A stretch of DNA of 35,753 bases from Clostridia bacterium. GTDB taxonomy: Bacteria > Bacillota > Clostridia > Christensenellales > CAG-917. Position 1 is the first letter of the stretch; each line of letters opens with the position of its first letter. A model generated the notes under the pieces. That model did no database searches. It saw nothing but the letters and a program-made list of their open reading frames with translations, and was not told the DNA's origin. Positions 22,782 through 31,014 of this stretch are shown here, piece after piece. Location of the stretch: positions 1-35,753 of the forward strand of contig CAAFLX010000015.1 of the NCBI GenBank assembly GCA_900763875.1. Reading direction: 5' to 3'. The position numbers and the translations under genes are program-made.

Positions 22782-23765
22782 TCAGTCGCAATTTTCGTCT
22801 TTTGCGGCTTTTGCCCTTGCCGATTCTGCTTTTTCATATGCTTGAATGATTCTCGTCACAAGCTCGTGGCGCACCACGTCTTTTGCGGTGAGCTTGACAA
22901 TCTCTATACCCTCGACGCCCTCCAACACCTCGATTGCGTCAACCATGCCGCTCTTGACGTTTTTGGGAAGGTCGATTTGAGTCACGTCGCCCGTGACGAC
23001 GATTCTGCTGTTCTCGCCCATACGAGTGAGAAACATTTTCATTTGTTCCTTGGTTGTGTTTTGCGCCTCGTCGAGAATAATGAAACTGTTTGAGAGCGTC
23101 CTTCCCCTCATATACGCAAGCGGCGCAATCTCTATGCTCCCCCTCTCGATGTGGCGAAGATATGATTCCTGCCCCATCATCTCTTGCAGAGCGTCGAAAA
23201 GCGGACGAAGATAGGGGTCAACTTTCTCGTTCAAATCTCCCGGCAAAAAGCCGAGTTTCTCGCCTGCCTCGACAGCGGGACGAGTGAGGATAATCTTGTC
23301 GATTTCCTTGTTTTTTAGCGCGTAGACGGCAAGCGCAACCGCAAGATAAGTTTTGCCCGTGCCGGCAGGGCCGACGCCGAAAACCACGCTGTATTTTTTG
23401 ATTGCGTCAACGTACTTCTTCTGTCCGAGGGTTTTGGGGCGTATGATTTTGCCCCTTGCGGTGATTGCCACCGTGCCCATCAAATCTTCAACGTCAAAGT
23501 CCTTGCCTGCCTTTGCATAGCCGATGACCATATTCACCGTTTGCGAGTTGAGAGTCTGCTTTTTGCAAAGTTTTTCAAGTGCGTTTATGGCTCTGATTGC
23601 GCCCTCGACGTCCTTTTCGTCACCGCTCACCTTAACGCCCGTGCCCATCGCAAATACGTCCACGCCAAAAGCGTCGGTCAGCCTTTCGATGTTCTCGTCA
23701 AGCTCGCCGAACACGCTCATCATCACGTCGTAGCTTTCAAATTGTTTTTCTTTTTGAGTTTTCAT
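22782..23765 (-). CDS. phoH: PhoH-family ATPase
   Basis: A 327-residue PhoH-like P-loop ATPase of the YbeZ type, a putative RNA helicase partner of YbeY. Walker A is GPAGTGKT (132-139) and Walker B is FIILDEAQN (about 229-237). An N-terminal KH-like region precedes the ATPase. It begins 2 nt after the yqfD stop; its weak GAGG ribosome-binding site lies within yqfD. The neighbourhood with ybeY and era fits a ribosome or rRNA maturation role. Confidence 0.94.
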   Translation of the reverse strand: MKTQKEKQFESYDVMMSVFGELDENIERLTDAFGVDVFAMGTGVKVSGDEKDVEGAIRAINALEKLCKKQTLNSQTVNMVIGYAKAGKDFDVEDLMGTVAITARGKIIRPKTLGQKKYVDAIKKYSVVFGVGPAGTGKTYLAVALAVYALKNKEIDKIILTRPAVEAGEKLGFLPGDLNEKVDPYLRPLFDALQEMMGQESYLRHIERGSIEIAPLAYMRGRTLSNSFIILDEAQNTTKEQMKMFLTRMGENSRIVVTGDVTQIDLPKNVKSGMVDAIEVLEGVEGIEIVKLTAKDVVRHELVTRIIQAYEKAESARAKAAKDENCD

Positions 23766-23766
23766 C

Positions 23767-25188
23767 TTATATGATTTCCTCTGTTTCTAGAGTCAGCGTG
23801 ACGTACGTTCCGTCCTCGGTTTTCGTCACCTCATAGTAGGCGTCAAGCACCGTCGCGCTCTCTTGCAAGTCGGCAATGGCATAGGAATATACCGCCTTTT
23901 TCATGCCAAGTTCGTCAAGCTCGTTCGCCCTTTCGACAACGCCGAGCTTTTCAAACTCGAACGTATATATTTTCAGCGGCAACAAATATCCGAATTCCGC
24001 CACCTCTGTTTTGAGCCGCGCGTCCTCATACGGACTTTTGGGCGGCTTTGGGGGTGAAAATATGCCGAGCCTCGTGTATTTCTTGCTTTCAATCACCGTT
24101 TCGACTTGCTCGACGTTTGCAAAATACATCGTGCGCTTGTAGTACACCTTGCCGTATGCGTACCCTCTTGCCTCAACGGGGATTTTGCTGTCGCCATACT
24201 CGATATAGCCGGCAATCAACTCGTCGCCGATATCTACAACGTCGCCGTACTTTTTCACGGCAGTTCCGCCCTCGACGATAACCCTTGTCACCACCGCGCG
24301 TTTTTTTGCAAAAATGCTCTTGGAGTTTGCCTCGACAAAACTCTCTTTTTTCAGTGCTGTTTTGTAGAGTACGCTCACGTGCGTTCCCTTTCGGCTCACG
24401 CTTGCAAAAGCCACTCCGTCAAGCGAGTTTATTGCACCCTCCACCCCTTGCAAATCAAAGGTTTTGAGCCTTGCGCCCTTCTTTACGCCATACTCATTCA
24501 GTATGCCGTCGATTTGAGTTTTTATCGCCGCGTTGCCAACGCCCTCGCACAGCACGCTCACGCGCGTGACAAACGACGACAAAATCACAAACGCCGCTAT
24601 ACAAACGCATATCCCTGCCGTCAAACCGACTCTGCTCACCAAGCCGAACAAAGCGGGCGACACTCCGCTTATTTTAATTATTTTATAATCATAACATAAG
24701 TTTATCAATAATGCAATAATCTTATGACATTGTTTGCTAGGGGCAAAAAAACGCACGCACTCCTTTGACGACTCCACTTTTTCGACTTTTGCAATCTTTG
24801 AAATTGCCAAAAGTGCCCGATGTGCGTTTTTGCCCTCTATTTCAATTTGCGTTTTCCCAAACTTCGCTTTGGTTTTCGATATTCTATCCGCATATTTCTT
24901 TCTTTTGGCGATCATCTTGCCGACAAAAATTTCTTCTTTTTCTTCTTTGATTTTCCGCTTTTGCGCCCTTACTTTCTCTTTTTGTTTTTTTGCCGTCTCT
25001 TTTTCGAGCGCAATTCTTTTATATTCCTCACTATTTCGATATTCTATCCACTTGTTTTTGAGTTTTGAACCCCTTTTCGATTTGCTTTTTTCATCGATAA
25101 AATCCGCGCTTTTATCAAGATCGTCAACGCTTCTGTCAAAGCCCGATTTTGTTTTAATATATGCGTTTTTTTTGCTTAAAAACGGCAT
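23767..25188 (-). CDS. yqfD: Sporulation protein YqfD with basic N-terminal extension
   Basis: A 473-residue YqfD family membrane protein, which is needed for sporulation in the mother cell. The family part begins near residue 112 (IEIEGKNAHRALLAI), with a transmembrane helix (about 172-198) and an extracytoplasmic C-terminal part containing GDVVDIGDELI. Family members are usually about 400 aa; here about 95 extra residues, mostly Lys, Glu and Arg and probably coiled coil, precede it. No ribosome-binding site precedes the ATG at 25188. A CTG at about 25221 preceded by GAGGA, or a GTG at 25326 inside yqfC, are alternatives. The yqfC stop lies 52 nt upstream. Confidence 0.85.
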   Translation of the reverse strand: MPFLSKKNAYIKTKSGFDRSVDDLDKSADFIDEKSKSKRGSKLKNKWIEYRNSEEYKRIALEKETAKKQKEKVRAQKRKIKEEKEEIFVGKMIAKRKKYADRISKTKAKFGKTQIEIEGKNAHRALLAISKIAKVEKVESSKECVRFFAPSKQCHKIIALLINLCYDYKIIKISGVSPALFGLVSRVGLTAGICVCIAAFVILSSFVTRVSVLCEGVGNAAIKTQIDGILNEYGVKKGARLKTFDLQGVEGAINSLDGVAFASVSRKGTHVSVLYKTALKKESFVEANSKSIFAKKRAVVTRVIVEGGTAVKKYGDVVDIGDELIAGYIEYGDSKIPVEARGYAYGKVYYKRTMYFANVEQVETVIESKKYTRLGIFSPPKPPKSPYEDARLKTEVAEFGYLLPLKIYTFEFEKLGVVERANELDELGMKKAVYSYAIADLQESATVLDAYYEVTKTEDGTYVTLTLETEEII

Positions 25189-25240
25189 TTTTTTGCCGCT
25201 TTTTTGCTTGTTTTTTACACTTTTTTTCAGCGAATTATCC

Positions 25241-25495
25241 TCAATTTTCAAACTCGATTTTGACAATGTCCCCCTCCAAAAACAAATCTCCGCCACCGAT
25301 TTCAACAATCTTAATCGACTTTCCACTCACACACAAACTCCCCAAGCCCAACTGCACTTTTATCAAATCTTGCGTTGTTGAAACGATCCGTTTCACGCCG
25401 CAAATCACCATTTTATCCCTCGACAGCATATTGAGCGTAAACGGAAACATCTCCCCATTCACCCCCAACTTTTTCCTCACCTCGTCCTTAAACAT
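25241..25495 (-). CDS. yqfC: Sporulation protein YqfC (YabP/YqfC family)
   Basis: An 84-residue YqfC-like protein. The ending GKSIKIVEIGGGDLFLEGDI then VKIEFEN is the family's hallmark, and yqfD follows directly, as in other spore formers. No Shine-Dalgarno sequence is seen before the ATG. A CATACAAT box lies a few nucleotides upstream (25500-25507 on the plus map), resembling the -10 of the mother-cell factor sigma-E. Confidence 0.85.
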   Translation of the reverse strand: MFKDEVRKKLGVNGEMFPFTLNMLSRDKMVICGVKRIVSTTQDLIKVQLGLGSLCVSGKSIKIVEIGGGDLFLEGDIVKIEFEN

Positions 25496-25499
25496 ACTA

Positions 25500-25525
25500 G
25501 ATTGTATGACTTATATTGAGCGATA
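25500..25525 (-). promoter_or_regulatory. Possible sigma-E-type promoter of yqfC-yqfD
   Basis: On the minus strand CATACAAT, near the sigma-E -10 consensus, lies 5 nt before the yqfC ATG. The -35 region about 14 nt further up is only a partial match (GTATTAT). If used, the transcript would be nearly leaderless, which fits the lack of a ribosome-binding site. Confidence 0.35.
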
Positions 25526-25563
25526 ATACGCCAATAATTGAAAACCACGACATTTAGATGAAG

Positions 25564-25726
25564 AACAAGGAAACACCTGCCAACATAGACAGGAGCGTGG
25601 TTGGCAAAAACTGTGCCAAATCGATGCATAACAAGGAAGAGCCTGCCAACATAGACGGGAGCGTACTTGGCGTACGTGACCGTTTATGGGGCAGGCTCTG
25701 ACGAAGTTAGGCGCGATTTGGCGCAG
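25564..25726. repeat. Dispersed repeat family B, tandem copies behind groEL
   Basis: Two adjacent units share AACAAGGAA then CCTGCCAACATAGAC, then GGAGCGT: the first (25564-25630) is a partial unit, the second (25631-25726) complete. The second folds as GAGCCTGCC (25639-25647) with GGCAGGCTC, enclosing ACGG/CCGT and CGTAC/GTACG. It matches copy 1 behind metA. It lies directly after the groEL stop on the minus strand, where no ordinary terminator is seen. Confidence 0.75.
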
Positions 25727-25730
25727 TTTT

Positions 25731-27356
25731 TTAGTACATGTCGGAAGGAGCTGCACCAACCCCTGCCGCCGCAACCGGTTCTTTGATGTCGGTCACAAGA
25801 CTTTCGGTTGTGAGCAAGGTGGAGGCAACGGACGCGGCATTTTGAAGTGCGCTGCGGGTGACTTTGGTCGGGTCGAGAATACCGGCTTTGACCATATCGC
25901 AGTAGACTTCTTTTTGTGCGTCGAAACCATAGTTGGTTTTCTTGGCGGACATAATGGTGTTGGCGACGATACCGCCGTCGATGCCTGCGTTTGCGGCGAT
26001 TTGACGAACGGGAGCTTCGAGGGCACGGAGCACGATTTTTGCGCCTGTTGCCTCGTCGCCTTCGAGTTTTGCGCACGCTTTTTTGACTTGCGGAATTATT
26101 GAGAGCAACGCAGTTCCGCCACCTGCAACGATGCCTTCTTCAACAGCGGCGCGAGTTGCATTGAGAGCGTCCTCGATGCGGAGTTTCTTTTCTTTCATTT
26201 CGACTTCGGTTGCCGCACCCACGCCGATGACGGCAACGCCGCCTGCGAGTTTTGCAACGCGTTCTTGGAGTTTTTCCTTGTCATAATCGGATGTGGACTC
26301 TGCAATTTGAGCGCGGATTGAGGCGACTCTTGCGGCGATATTCTCGCTTGAACCGAAACCGCCTACGATTGTCGTATTGTCCTTGTCAACGCGCACGGAT
26401 TTTGCTCTGCCGAGCATATCGAGAGTGACGTCTTTAAGCTCATAGCCGAGGTCACTTGAAATATACGTGCCGCCCGTGAGAATTGCGATATCTTCAAGAT
26501 ATGCCTTTCTCCTGTCGCCGAATCCGGGGGCTTTGACAGCTACGACGTTGAACACGCCCTTGAGCTTATTGACGATGATTGTCGTCAAAGCCTCGCCCTC
26601 GATATCGTCGGAAATGATGAGCAATTTCAAGCCGTTTTTGAGCACTTGTTCAAGGAGCGGCAGAATCTCTTGAATGTTGCTGATTTTTTTATCGGTGATG
26701 AGAATGACGGGGTTGTCGAGTTCTGCCGACATCTTGTCGGTGTTGGTGACGAGATATGGCGAAACGTACCCTCTGTCGAATTGCATACCCTCGACCACGT
26801 TGAGTTCGGTGGTCATAGCCTTGCCCTCTTCAATGGTGATTACGCCGTCTTTGCCGACTTTTTCCATAGCGTCGGAGATGAGTTGACCGATTTGCTCGTC
26901 GCTTGCGGACACGGACGCAACCTGCGCGATTGCGGTTTTGTCCTCAACGTCCTTGCTTATCTTTTTGAGTTCCTCTACAGCAGCCTCGGTTGCTTTCATA
27001 ATGCCGCGTTTAAGCACCATCGGATTTGCGCCTGCCGCAACGTTTCTCAATCCCTCTTTGACGATTGCTTGAGCAAGCACGGACGCAGTTGTAGTGCCGT
27101 CGCCCGCAACGTCGTTGGTCTTGGTTGCGACTTCTCTGATGATTTGCGCGCCCATATTTTCAAACGGATCTTCGAGCACGACGTCCTTTGCGATTGTCAC
27201 GCCGTCGTTGGTGACGAGGGGTGCGCCGTAGGGACGGTCGAGAACAACGTTTCTTCCCTTCGGGCCGAGAGTGATTTTGACTGTATTTGCCAACGCGTCG
27301 ACGCCTGCTTCCAAAGCCTTTCTTGCGTCGTCGCCGTACTTAAATTGCTTTGCCAT
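25731..27356 (-). CDS. groL: Chaperonin GroEL
   Basis: A 541-residue 60-kDa chaperonin that folds proteins in an ATP-driven double ring with GroES. It starts MAKQFKYGDDARKALEAGVD and contains ITLGPKGRNVV and GDGTTTASVLAQ (about 85-96), the nucleotide-binding motifs, and EEGIVAGGGTALL near the C-terminus. The tail ends SDMY and lacks the usual Gly-Gly-Met repeats. AAGGAGG lies 8 nt upstream. It follows groES by 14 nt. Confidence 0.98.
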   Translation of the reverse strand: MAKQFKYGDDARKALEAGVDALANTVKITLGPKGRNVVLDRPYGAPLVTNDGVTIAKDVVLEDPFENMGAQIIREVATKTNDVAGDGTTTASVLAQAIVKEGLRNVAAGANPMVLKRGIMKATEAAVEELKKISKDVEDKTAIAQVASVSASDEQIGQLISDAMEKVGKDGVITIEEGKAMTTELNVVEGMQFDRGYVSPYLVTNTDKMSAELDNPVILITDKKISNIQEILPLLEQVLKNGLKLLIISDDIEGEALTTIIVNKLKGVFNVVAVKAPGFGDRRKAYLEDIAILTGGTYISSDLGYELKDVTLDMLGRAKSVRVDKDNTTIVGGFGSSENIAARVASIRAQIAESTSDYDKEKLQERVAKLAGGVAVIGVGAATEVEMKEKKLRIEDALNATRAAVEEGIVAGGGTALLSIIPQVKKACAKLEGDEATGAKIVLRALEAPVRQIAANAGIDGGIVANTIMSAKKTNYGFDAQKEVYCDMVKAGILDPTKVTRSALQNAASVASTLLTTESLVTDIKEPVAAAGVGAAPSDMY

Positions 27357-27370
27357 AAAAAATAGCCTCC

Positions 27371-27655
27371 TTATTCAACGATTGCGAGGATGTCGGATTG
27401 ACTTACGATGACTACTTCTTCGCCGTCCACCTTAAACTCGCTGCCTGCGTATTTGCTGTAAAGCACAGTATCGCCCACTTTCACTTGCATTTTGACGTCG
27501 TTGCCGTCGATAGTGCCGCCGGGGCCGACTGCGACGACAGTTGCAAGTTGCGGTTTTTCCTTTGCCGCTCCGGGAAGAACGATTCCACTTGCGGTTTTTT
27601 CATCCGTTTCGATTGCCTTGATGACAACCTTGTCAAACAATGGTTTTATTGCCAT
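27371..27655 (-). CDS. groES: Co-chaperonin GroES
   Basis: A 94-residue GroES that caps GroEL. It begins IKPLFDKVVIKAIETDEKT, then GIVLPGAAKEKPQLATVVAV (mobile loop, about 17-36) and ends with the typical YSKYAGSEFKVDGEEVVI block. CGGAGG lies 6 nt upstream of the ATG. It is the first gene of the CIRCE-controlled operon. Confidence 0.98.
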   Translation of the reverse strand: MAIKPLFDKVVIKAIETDEKTASGIVLPGAAKEKPQLATVVAVGPGGTIDGNDVKMQVKVGDTVLYSKYAGSEFKVDGEEVVIVSQSDILAIVE

Positions 27656-27689
27656 ATAACGCCTCCGTATACGTGTTTCGTATTATCGT

Positions 27690-27716
27690 TTAGCACTCTT
27701 TGTGCTTGATTGCTAA
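27690..27716 (-). promoter_or_regulatory. CIRCE operator (HrcA binding site)
   Basis: TTAGCACTC, 9 nt, GATTGCTAA: the CIRCE inverted repeat with one mismatch to the consensus GAGTGCTAA arm. It lies between the promoter and groES, so the HrcA repressor should control the operon in response to heat. Confidence 0.93.
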
Positions 27717-27717
27717 C

Positions 27718-27746
27718 AGTTTATACCATAGGTTGCCAAATGTCAA
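27718..27746 (-). promoter_or_regulatory. Sigma-A promoter of groES-groEL
   Basis: On the minus strand: -35 TTGACA (27741-27746), 17-nt spacer, -10 TAAACT (27718-27723), just upstream of the CIRCE element. Confidence 0.8.
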
Positions 27747-27875
27747 TAAATTATGCAAGTTTTTTTGAATTTTTAACCACAAATTTCCAAATACTCTGTT
27801 GAAAAATGGCGAAGGAAAAATTTGCCCTGCAAAAAAGCGAGCGATATGGGCAAAAGTCACCGCAAAAAAACTTAA

Positions 27876-27901
27876 AAAGTCACCGCATATGCGATGACTT
27901 T
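27876..27901 (-). terminator. Terminator of the dCMP deaminase gene
   Basis: 12-bp stem AAAGTCACCGCA (27876-27887) with TGCGATGACTTT (27890-27901), one G-T pair. On the minus strand it is followed by TT and a T-rich run. It begins 3 nt after the stop codon. Confidence 0.8.
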
Positions 27902-27904
27902 CGT

Positions 27905-28354
27905 TTAGTCTTCAAACTTTTCGACGGTGATGCCTGCCTCATTGAAAAGCTGCATAGAAAACTCGTCGGGATAAGGGTTTTTGTACACCACCCTAGTTAT
28001 GCCGCTGTTTATGATGATGCGAGTGCAAATCGTGCAAGGTTGATGCGTGCAATAAAGCGTTGCGCCATCAACGGATACACCGAGTTTTGCCGCCTGTGCG
28101 ATTGCGTTTTGTTCTGCGTGCACGGCATAGCACTTTTCCGCGCAAGTGCCGCTCTTTATGCCGAGTTGGTCGCGCATACAATAGCCCTTGTCGCGGCAGT
28201 TGAGAATGCCCGAGGGCGCGCCGTTGTATCCCGTCGTCAAAATGCGTTTGTCCTTGACGATGATTGCGCCGATTGCTCTGCCTTGACGCGCGCAGCTAGT
28301 CCAAGTGGACACGAGCTCCGCCATATCCATAAAACGTTTGTCCCAGTTGTTCAT
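27905..28354 (-). CDS. Deoxycytidylate deaminase (ComEB-like)
   Basis: A 149-residue zinc deaminase that converts dCMP to dUMP, the substrate of thymidylate synthase. The zinc motifs are HAEQNAI (His-x-Glu, about 86-88) and QPCTIC (PCxxC, about 112-117); the extra cysteines of CRDKGYCMR and GTCAEKC are typical of the dCMP deaminase branch. The start MNNWDKRFMDMA is chosen for AAGGAAG about 8-9 nt upstream. A near-consensus promoter precedes it. Together with thyA and folA 3 kb away it serves dTMP supply. Confidence 0.92.
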   Translation of the reverse strand: MNNWDKRFMDMAELVSTWTSCARQGRAIGAIIVKDKRILTTGYNGAPSGILNCRDKGYCMRDQLGIKSGTCAEKCYAVHAEQNAIAQAAKLGVSVDGATLYCTHQPCTICTRIIINSGITRVVYKNPYPDEFSMQLFNEAGITVEKFED

Positions 28355-28384
28355 AAAGGATTCTTCCTTTTTGTTAATACATAT

Positions 28385-28413
28385 ATAATAACAACCCTCG
28401 TGCGCCCTGTCAA
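28385..28413 (-). promoter_or_regulatory. Sigma-A promoter of the dCMP deaminase gene
   Basis: On the minus strand: -35 TTGACA (28408-28413), 17-nt spacer, -10 TATTAT (28385-28390), 30 nt before the start codon. Confidence 0.82.
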
Positions 28414-28484
28414 TCCCAAAACACACCGAGAGGCATTACCGCCGCAACGGTTTTTGATTTGCCCCGAAGCGAAAGGATATTCTG

Positions 28485-29042
28485 TCAAATATCGTATTTG
28501 ATAAGTTCCTTGTCGCCTTCGAGAGTCTTTATCGTTATGCTATGCTCGTTCAAGATTGCATACGAACGCTCGACGCCTTCGGGAGAGAGTCCGAGCGCGC
28601 CCACGCAAACGTAAATCACGCCCTCTTTGACTTCGAGCGCAGCTCTATGGAAATGTCCGTAAAAGACGATATCTCCCTCTCGCGCGTCCTTTGGCGGAAG
28701 GTCGGGATTGCACTTGTGACCGTGGGTGAAAAAGACGGTGCGCCCCTGCCAATCTATTGAAAAATCGCTCTCAATGGGAAATTCGCTTATCATTTGGTCA
28801 ACTTCGCTGTCGCAATTGCCCTTGATTGCGCGTATAAAGCCCTTGGATTCGTTGAGCATTTTGGCAACCGTCATAGGAGCATATCCCTCCGGGAAAGGGT
28901 TTCGAGGCCCGTGGTTGTAAATATCGCCTAGCAGCACCGCCGAAACGTAGGAATCTTGCTTGCGAGCCTCGTTTACGATGTCCAAAAATCTTTTGATGTT
29001 TGCGCTTGAGCCGTGAATATCCGAACCGATAAAAAGTTTCAT
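28485..29042 (-). CDS. YfcE-like metallophosphoesterase
   Basis: A 185-residue calcineurin-type phosphoesterase of the YfcE/MJ0936 group. Metal-binding motifs are in order: GSDIHG (about 6-11), LLGDIYNHG (about 38-46), KGNCDSEV (about 73-80), FTHGHK (about 105-110) and GHFHRA (about 128-133). The start MKLFIGSDIHG has AAGGAGAT 8 nt upstream, and a promoter precedes it. No signal peptide. It probably hydrolyses a phosphodiester, but the substrate is unknown. Confidence 0.9.
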   Translation of the reverse strand: MKLFIGSDIHGSSANIKRFLDIVNEARKQDSYVSAVLLGDIYNHGPRNPFPEGYAPMTVAKMLNESKGFIRAIKGNCDSEVDQMISEFPIESDFSIDWQGRTVFFTHGHKCNPDLPPKDAREGDIVFYGHFHRAALEVKEGVIYVCVGALGLSPEGVERSYAILNEHSITIKTLEGDKELIKYDI

Positions 29043-29070
29043 ACGTCTTATCTCCTTATATTTCAAACCG

Positions 29071-29099
29071 AGTATAACACACGTTGTGTTTTGAGTCAA
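29071..29099 (-). promoter_or_regulatory. Sigma-A promoter of the phosphoesterase gene
   Basis: On the minus strand: -35 TTGACT (29094-29099), 17-nt spacer, -10 TATACT (29071-29076), about 30 nt before the start codon. Confidence 0.8.
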
Positions 29100-29150
29100 A
29101 ACATAGCGGAAATTTTGCGATAATTTGCCCCGTATTTGCGACATTTGCTA

Positions 29151-29180
29151 TTGCGCGCGGGCGGATAGGTATGCTATAAT
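29151..29180 (+). promoter_or_regulatory. Promoter of the GH2-thyA-folA group
   Basis: -35 TTGCGC (29151-29156), 18-nt spacer, -10 TATAAT (29175-29180), 24 nt before the GH2 start. It is divergent from the phosphoesterase promoter. Confidence 0.7.
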
Positions 29181-29204
29181 GTTCTAAATTATTTGGAGGG
29201 AAAT

Positions 29205-30965
29205 ATGAAAACAGTTAGACTTCGCACACCTTTCGAGGTTGGTTCGACACCGCTTGCGGAATATCCGCGTCCTCAGTTTGCAAGAAAGAGCTACGTCACG
29301 CTCAACGGCGAATGGGACTATTCCATTTTGCGCAAGAGCGAGAGTTTCGACGGCAAATATCAAGGCAAAATCCTCGTTCCGTTCTCACCGGAGTGTCTGC
29401 TTTCAGGTCTTGCGCAGGGCACGAGGGTCACGCCCGACGATACGCTCTACTATCACCGCACGTTTAATCTTGACGAGAGTTTTGTCAAAGACGTCACAAT
29501 CTTGCACTTCGACGCTGTGGATATGATTTGTTCCGTCAAGCTCAACGGCATATCCGTCGGCGAGCATATCGGCGGATATATTCCCTTTGCTTTCGACGTG
29601 TCGGGAGCGGTTAGAGCAGGTCAAAACGTCATAGAACTCGTCGTCACCGACCCCTGCGACACAAGCTATCACACCCACGCAAAACAATCCTCAAAACCGG
29701 GCGGAATTTGGTACACGCCTCAATCGGGCATATGGCAAAGCGTATGGCTCGAAAGCATGGACAAAATCTACTTGAAAGACGTCACAATCGTGCCCGACAT
29801 CGACACTGACACCATAACCTTCAAGTTTGACAAGAGCGCGAACGTGCCCGTTGACGTCATAATTATGGACGGCAACAGCGTCATTTTCAGCGGACAGTTT
29901 GCAGGCGACACCGCAAGTATAAAACTTGAAAACTACGAGCTTTGGTCGCCCGAAAACCCCAAGCTCTACGACGTTGCGTTCAAGGTGGGCAACGACATTG
30001 TAAAGTCCTACTTCGGTATGCGCAAATTCAGTTGGGTGACGGACAGCAAAGGGTTCAAACGTATGGGGCTAAACAACAAGCCCTACTTCCACACAGGACT
30101 GCTCGATCAAGGATATTGGTCGGACGGTATGCTCACACCTCCCTCCAACGCCGCCCTCGAATGGGATGTGAAACTCGTCAAATCAATGGGCTTCAATATG
30201 CTGCGCAAGCATATCAAAATCGAGCCGTTGCGCTGGTACTACCACTGCGACAAGGAAGGCATTTTGGTGTGGCAAGACATGGTGAGCGGCGGCACGAAAT
30301 ACAACCTCTTGTACATCGGGCTTTTGGCAACGGTGTTCGAGCACCATATCAAGGACGACAACGAATCGGGCTACAAAAAACTCGCGCGCGCCGACAAGGA
30401 AGGCAGAGATGAGTTTGAAAACGAGCTTAGAGTGACTATGAATCACCTCAAAAACGTCGTTTCGCTTGCCGTATGGGTTCCCTTCAACGAGGGTTGGGGA
30501 CAATTCGACTCGGTGCGCATCACAAAGGAAATGAAAAAAATCGACCCGACTCGCCTCATAGACAGCGTCAGCGGCTGGAACGACCAAGGCAAAGGCACGT
30601 CGGACACCAAGAGTTTGCACATCTACTTCAAGCCCATTTTCGTGCCGAAAAAGGACGACAGATGCTATATTCTCAGCGAATTCGGCGGCTACGCAATCAA
30701 GACAGAGGGACATATGTACTCCCCCGACAACCAATTTGGTTATCGCATCTACAAAAAGCCCGAATCGCTTGCAAAAGCCATCAAAAAGCTGTATGAAAAG
30801 ACCATCGTACCCAAGATTGACAAGGGGCTTTCGGCAACCGTCTACACCGAAGTCAGCGACGTCGAGCAGGAAATGAACGGGCTTGTCACTTTCGATAGAC
30901 GCGTCATCAAAGTGCCCGTTGACTTGATGCGCCAAATCAATGCGCAACTCGTGATAAAAGACTAA
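29205..30965 (+). CDS. Glycoside hydrolase family 2 enzyme
   Basis: A 586-residue GH2 glycosidase (beta-galactosidase/beta-glucuronidase superfamily). The sugar-binding jelly roll (about 20-185) includes YVTLNGEWDYS and KPGGIWYTPQSGIWQSVWLE; an Ig-like domain (about 190-275) and a TIM barrel (about 285-586) follow. The acid/base is Glu429 in WVPFNEGWG and the nucleophile is Glu492 in LSEFGG. No signal peptide, so it acts on imported oligosaccharides. GGAGGG lies 4 nt upstream of the chosen ATG. Exact sugar specificity cannot be read from the sequence. thyA follows after 49 nt without a visible terminator. Confidence 0.92.
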   Translation: MKTVRLRTPFEVGSTPLAEYPRPQFARKSYVTLNGEWDYSILRKSESFDGKYQGKILVPFSPECLLSGLAQGTRVTPDDTLYYHRTFNLDESFVKDVTILHFDAVDMICSVKLNGISVGEHIGGYIPFAFDVSGAVRAGQNVIELVVTDPCDTSYHTHAKQSSKPGGIWYTPQSGIWQSVWLESMDKIYLKDVTIVPDIDTDTITFKFDKSANVPVDVIIMDGNSVIFSGQFAGDTASIKLENYELWSPENPKLYDVAFKVGNDIVKSYFGMRKFSWVTDSKGFKRMGLNNKPYFHTGLLDQGYWSDGMLTPPSNAALEWDVKLVKSMGFNMLRKHIKIEPLRWYYHCDKEGILVWQDMVSGGTKYNLLYIGLLATVFEHHIKDDNESGYKKLARADKEGRDEFENELRVTMNHLKNVVSLAVWVPFNEGWGQFDSVRITKEMKKIDPTRLIDSVSGWNDQGKGTSDTKSLHIYFKPIFVPKKDDRCYILSEFGGYAIKTEGHMYSPDNQFGYRIYKKPESLAKAIKKLYEKTIVPKIDKGLSATVYTEVSDVEQEMNGLVTFDRRVIKVPVDLMRQINAQLVIKD

Positions 30966-31014
30966 AATTCACACCACAAAAACGCTAAAAAATACACAGA
31001 TATAAAGGTAAAAA

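Noticed and set aside
25639..25726. Ordinary intrinsic terminator for groEL
   Set aside because: The stem GAGCCTGCC/GGCAGGCTC encloses a 39-nt loop and lacks a following T tract on the minus strand.
25793..27365. Long open frames on the strand opposite groEL
   Set aside because: They mirror the codon structure of groEL, lack ribosome-binding sites and have no recognisable protein features.
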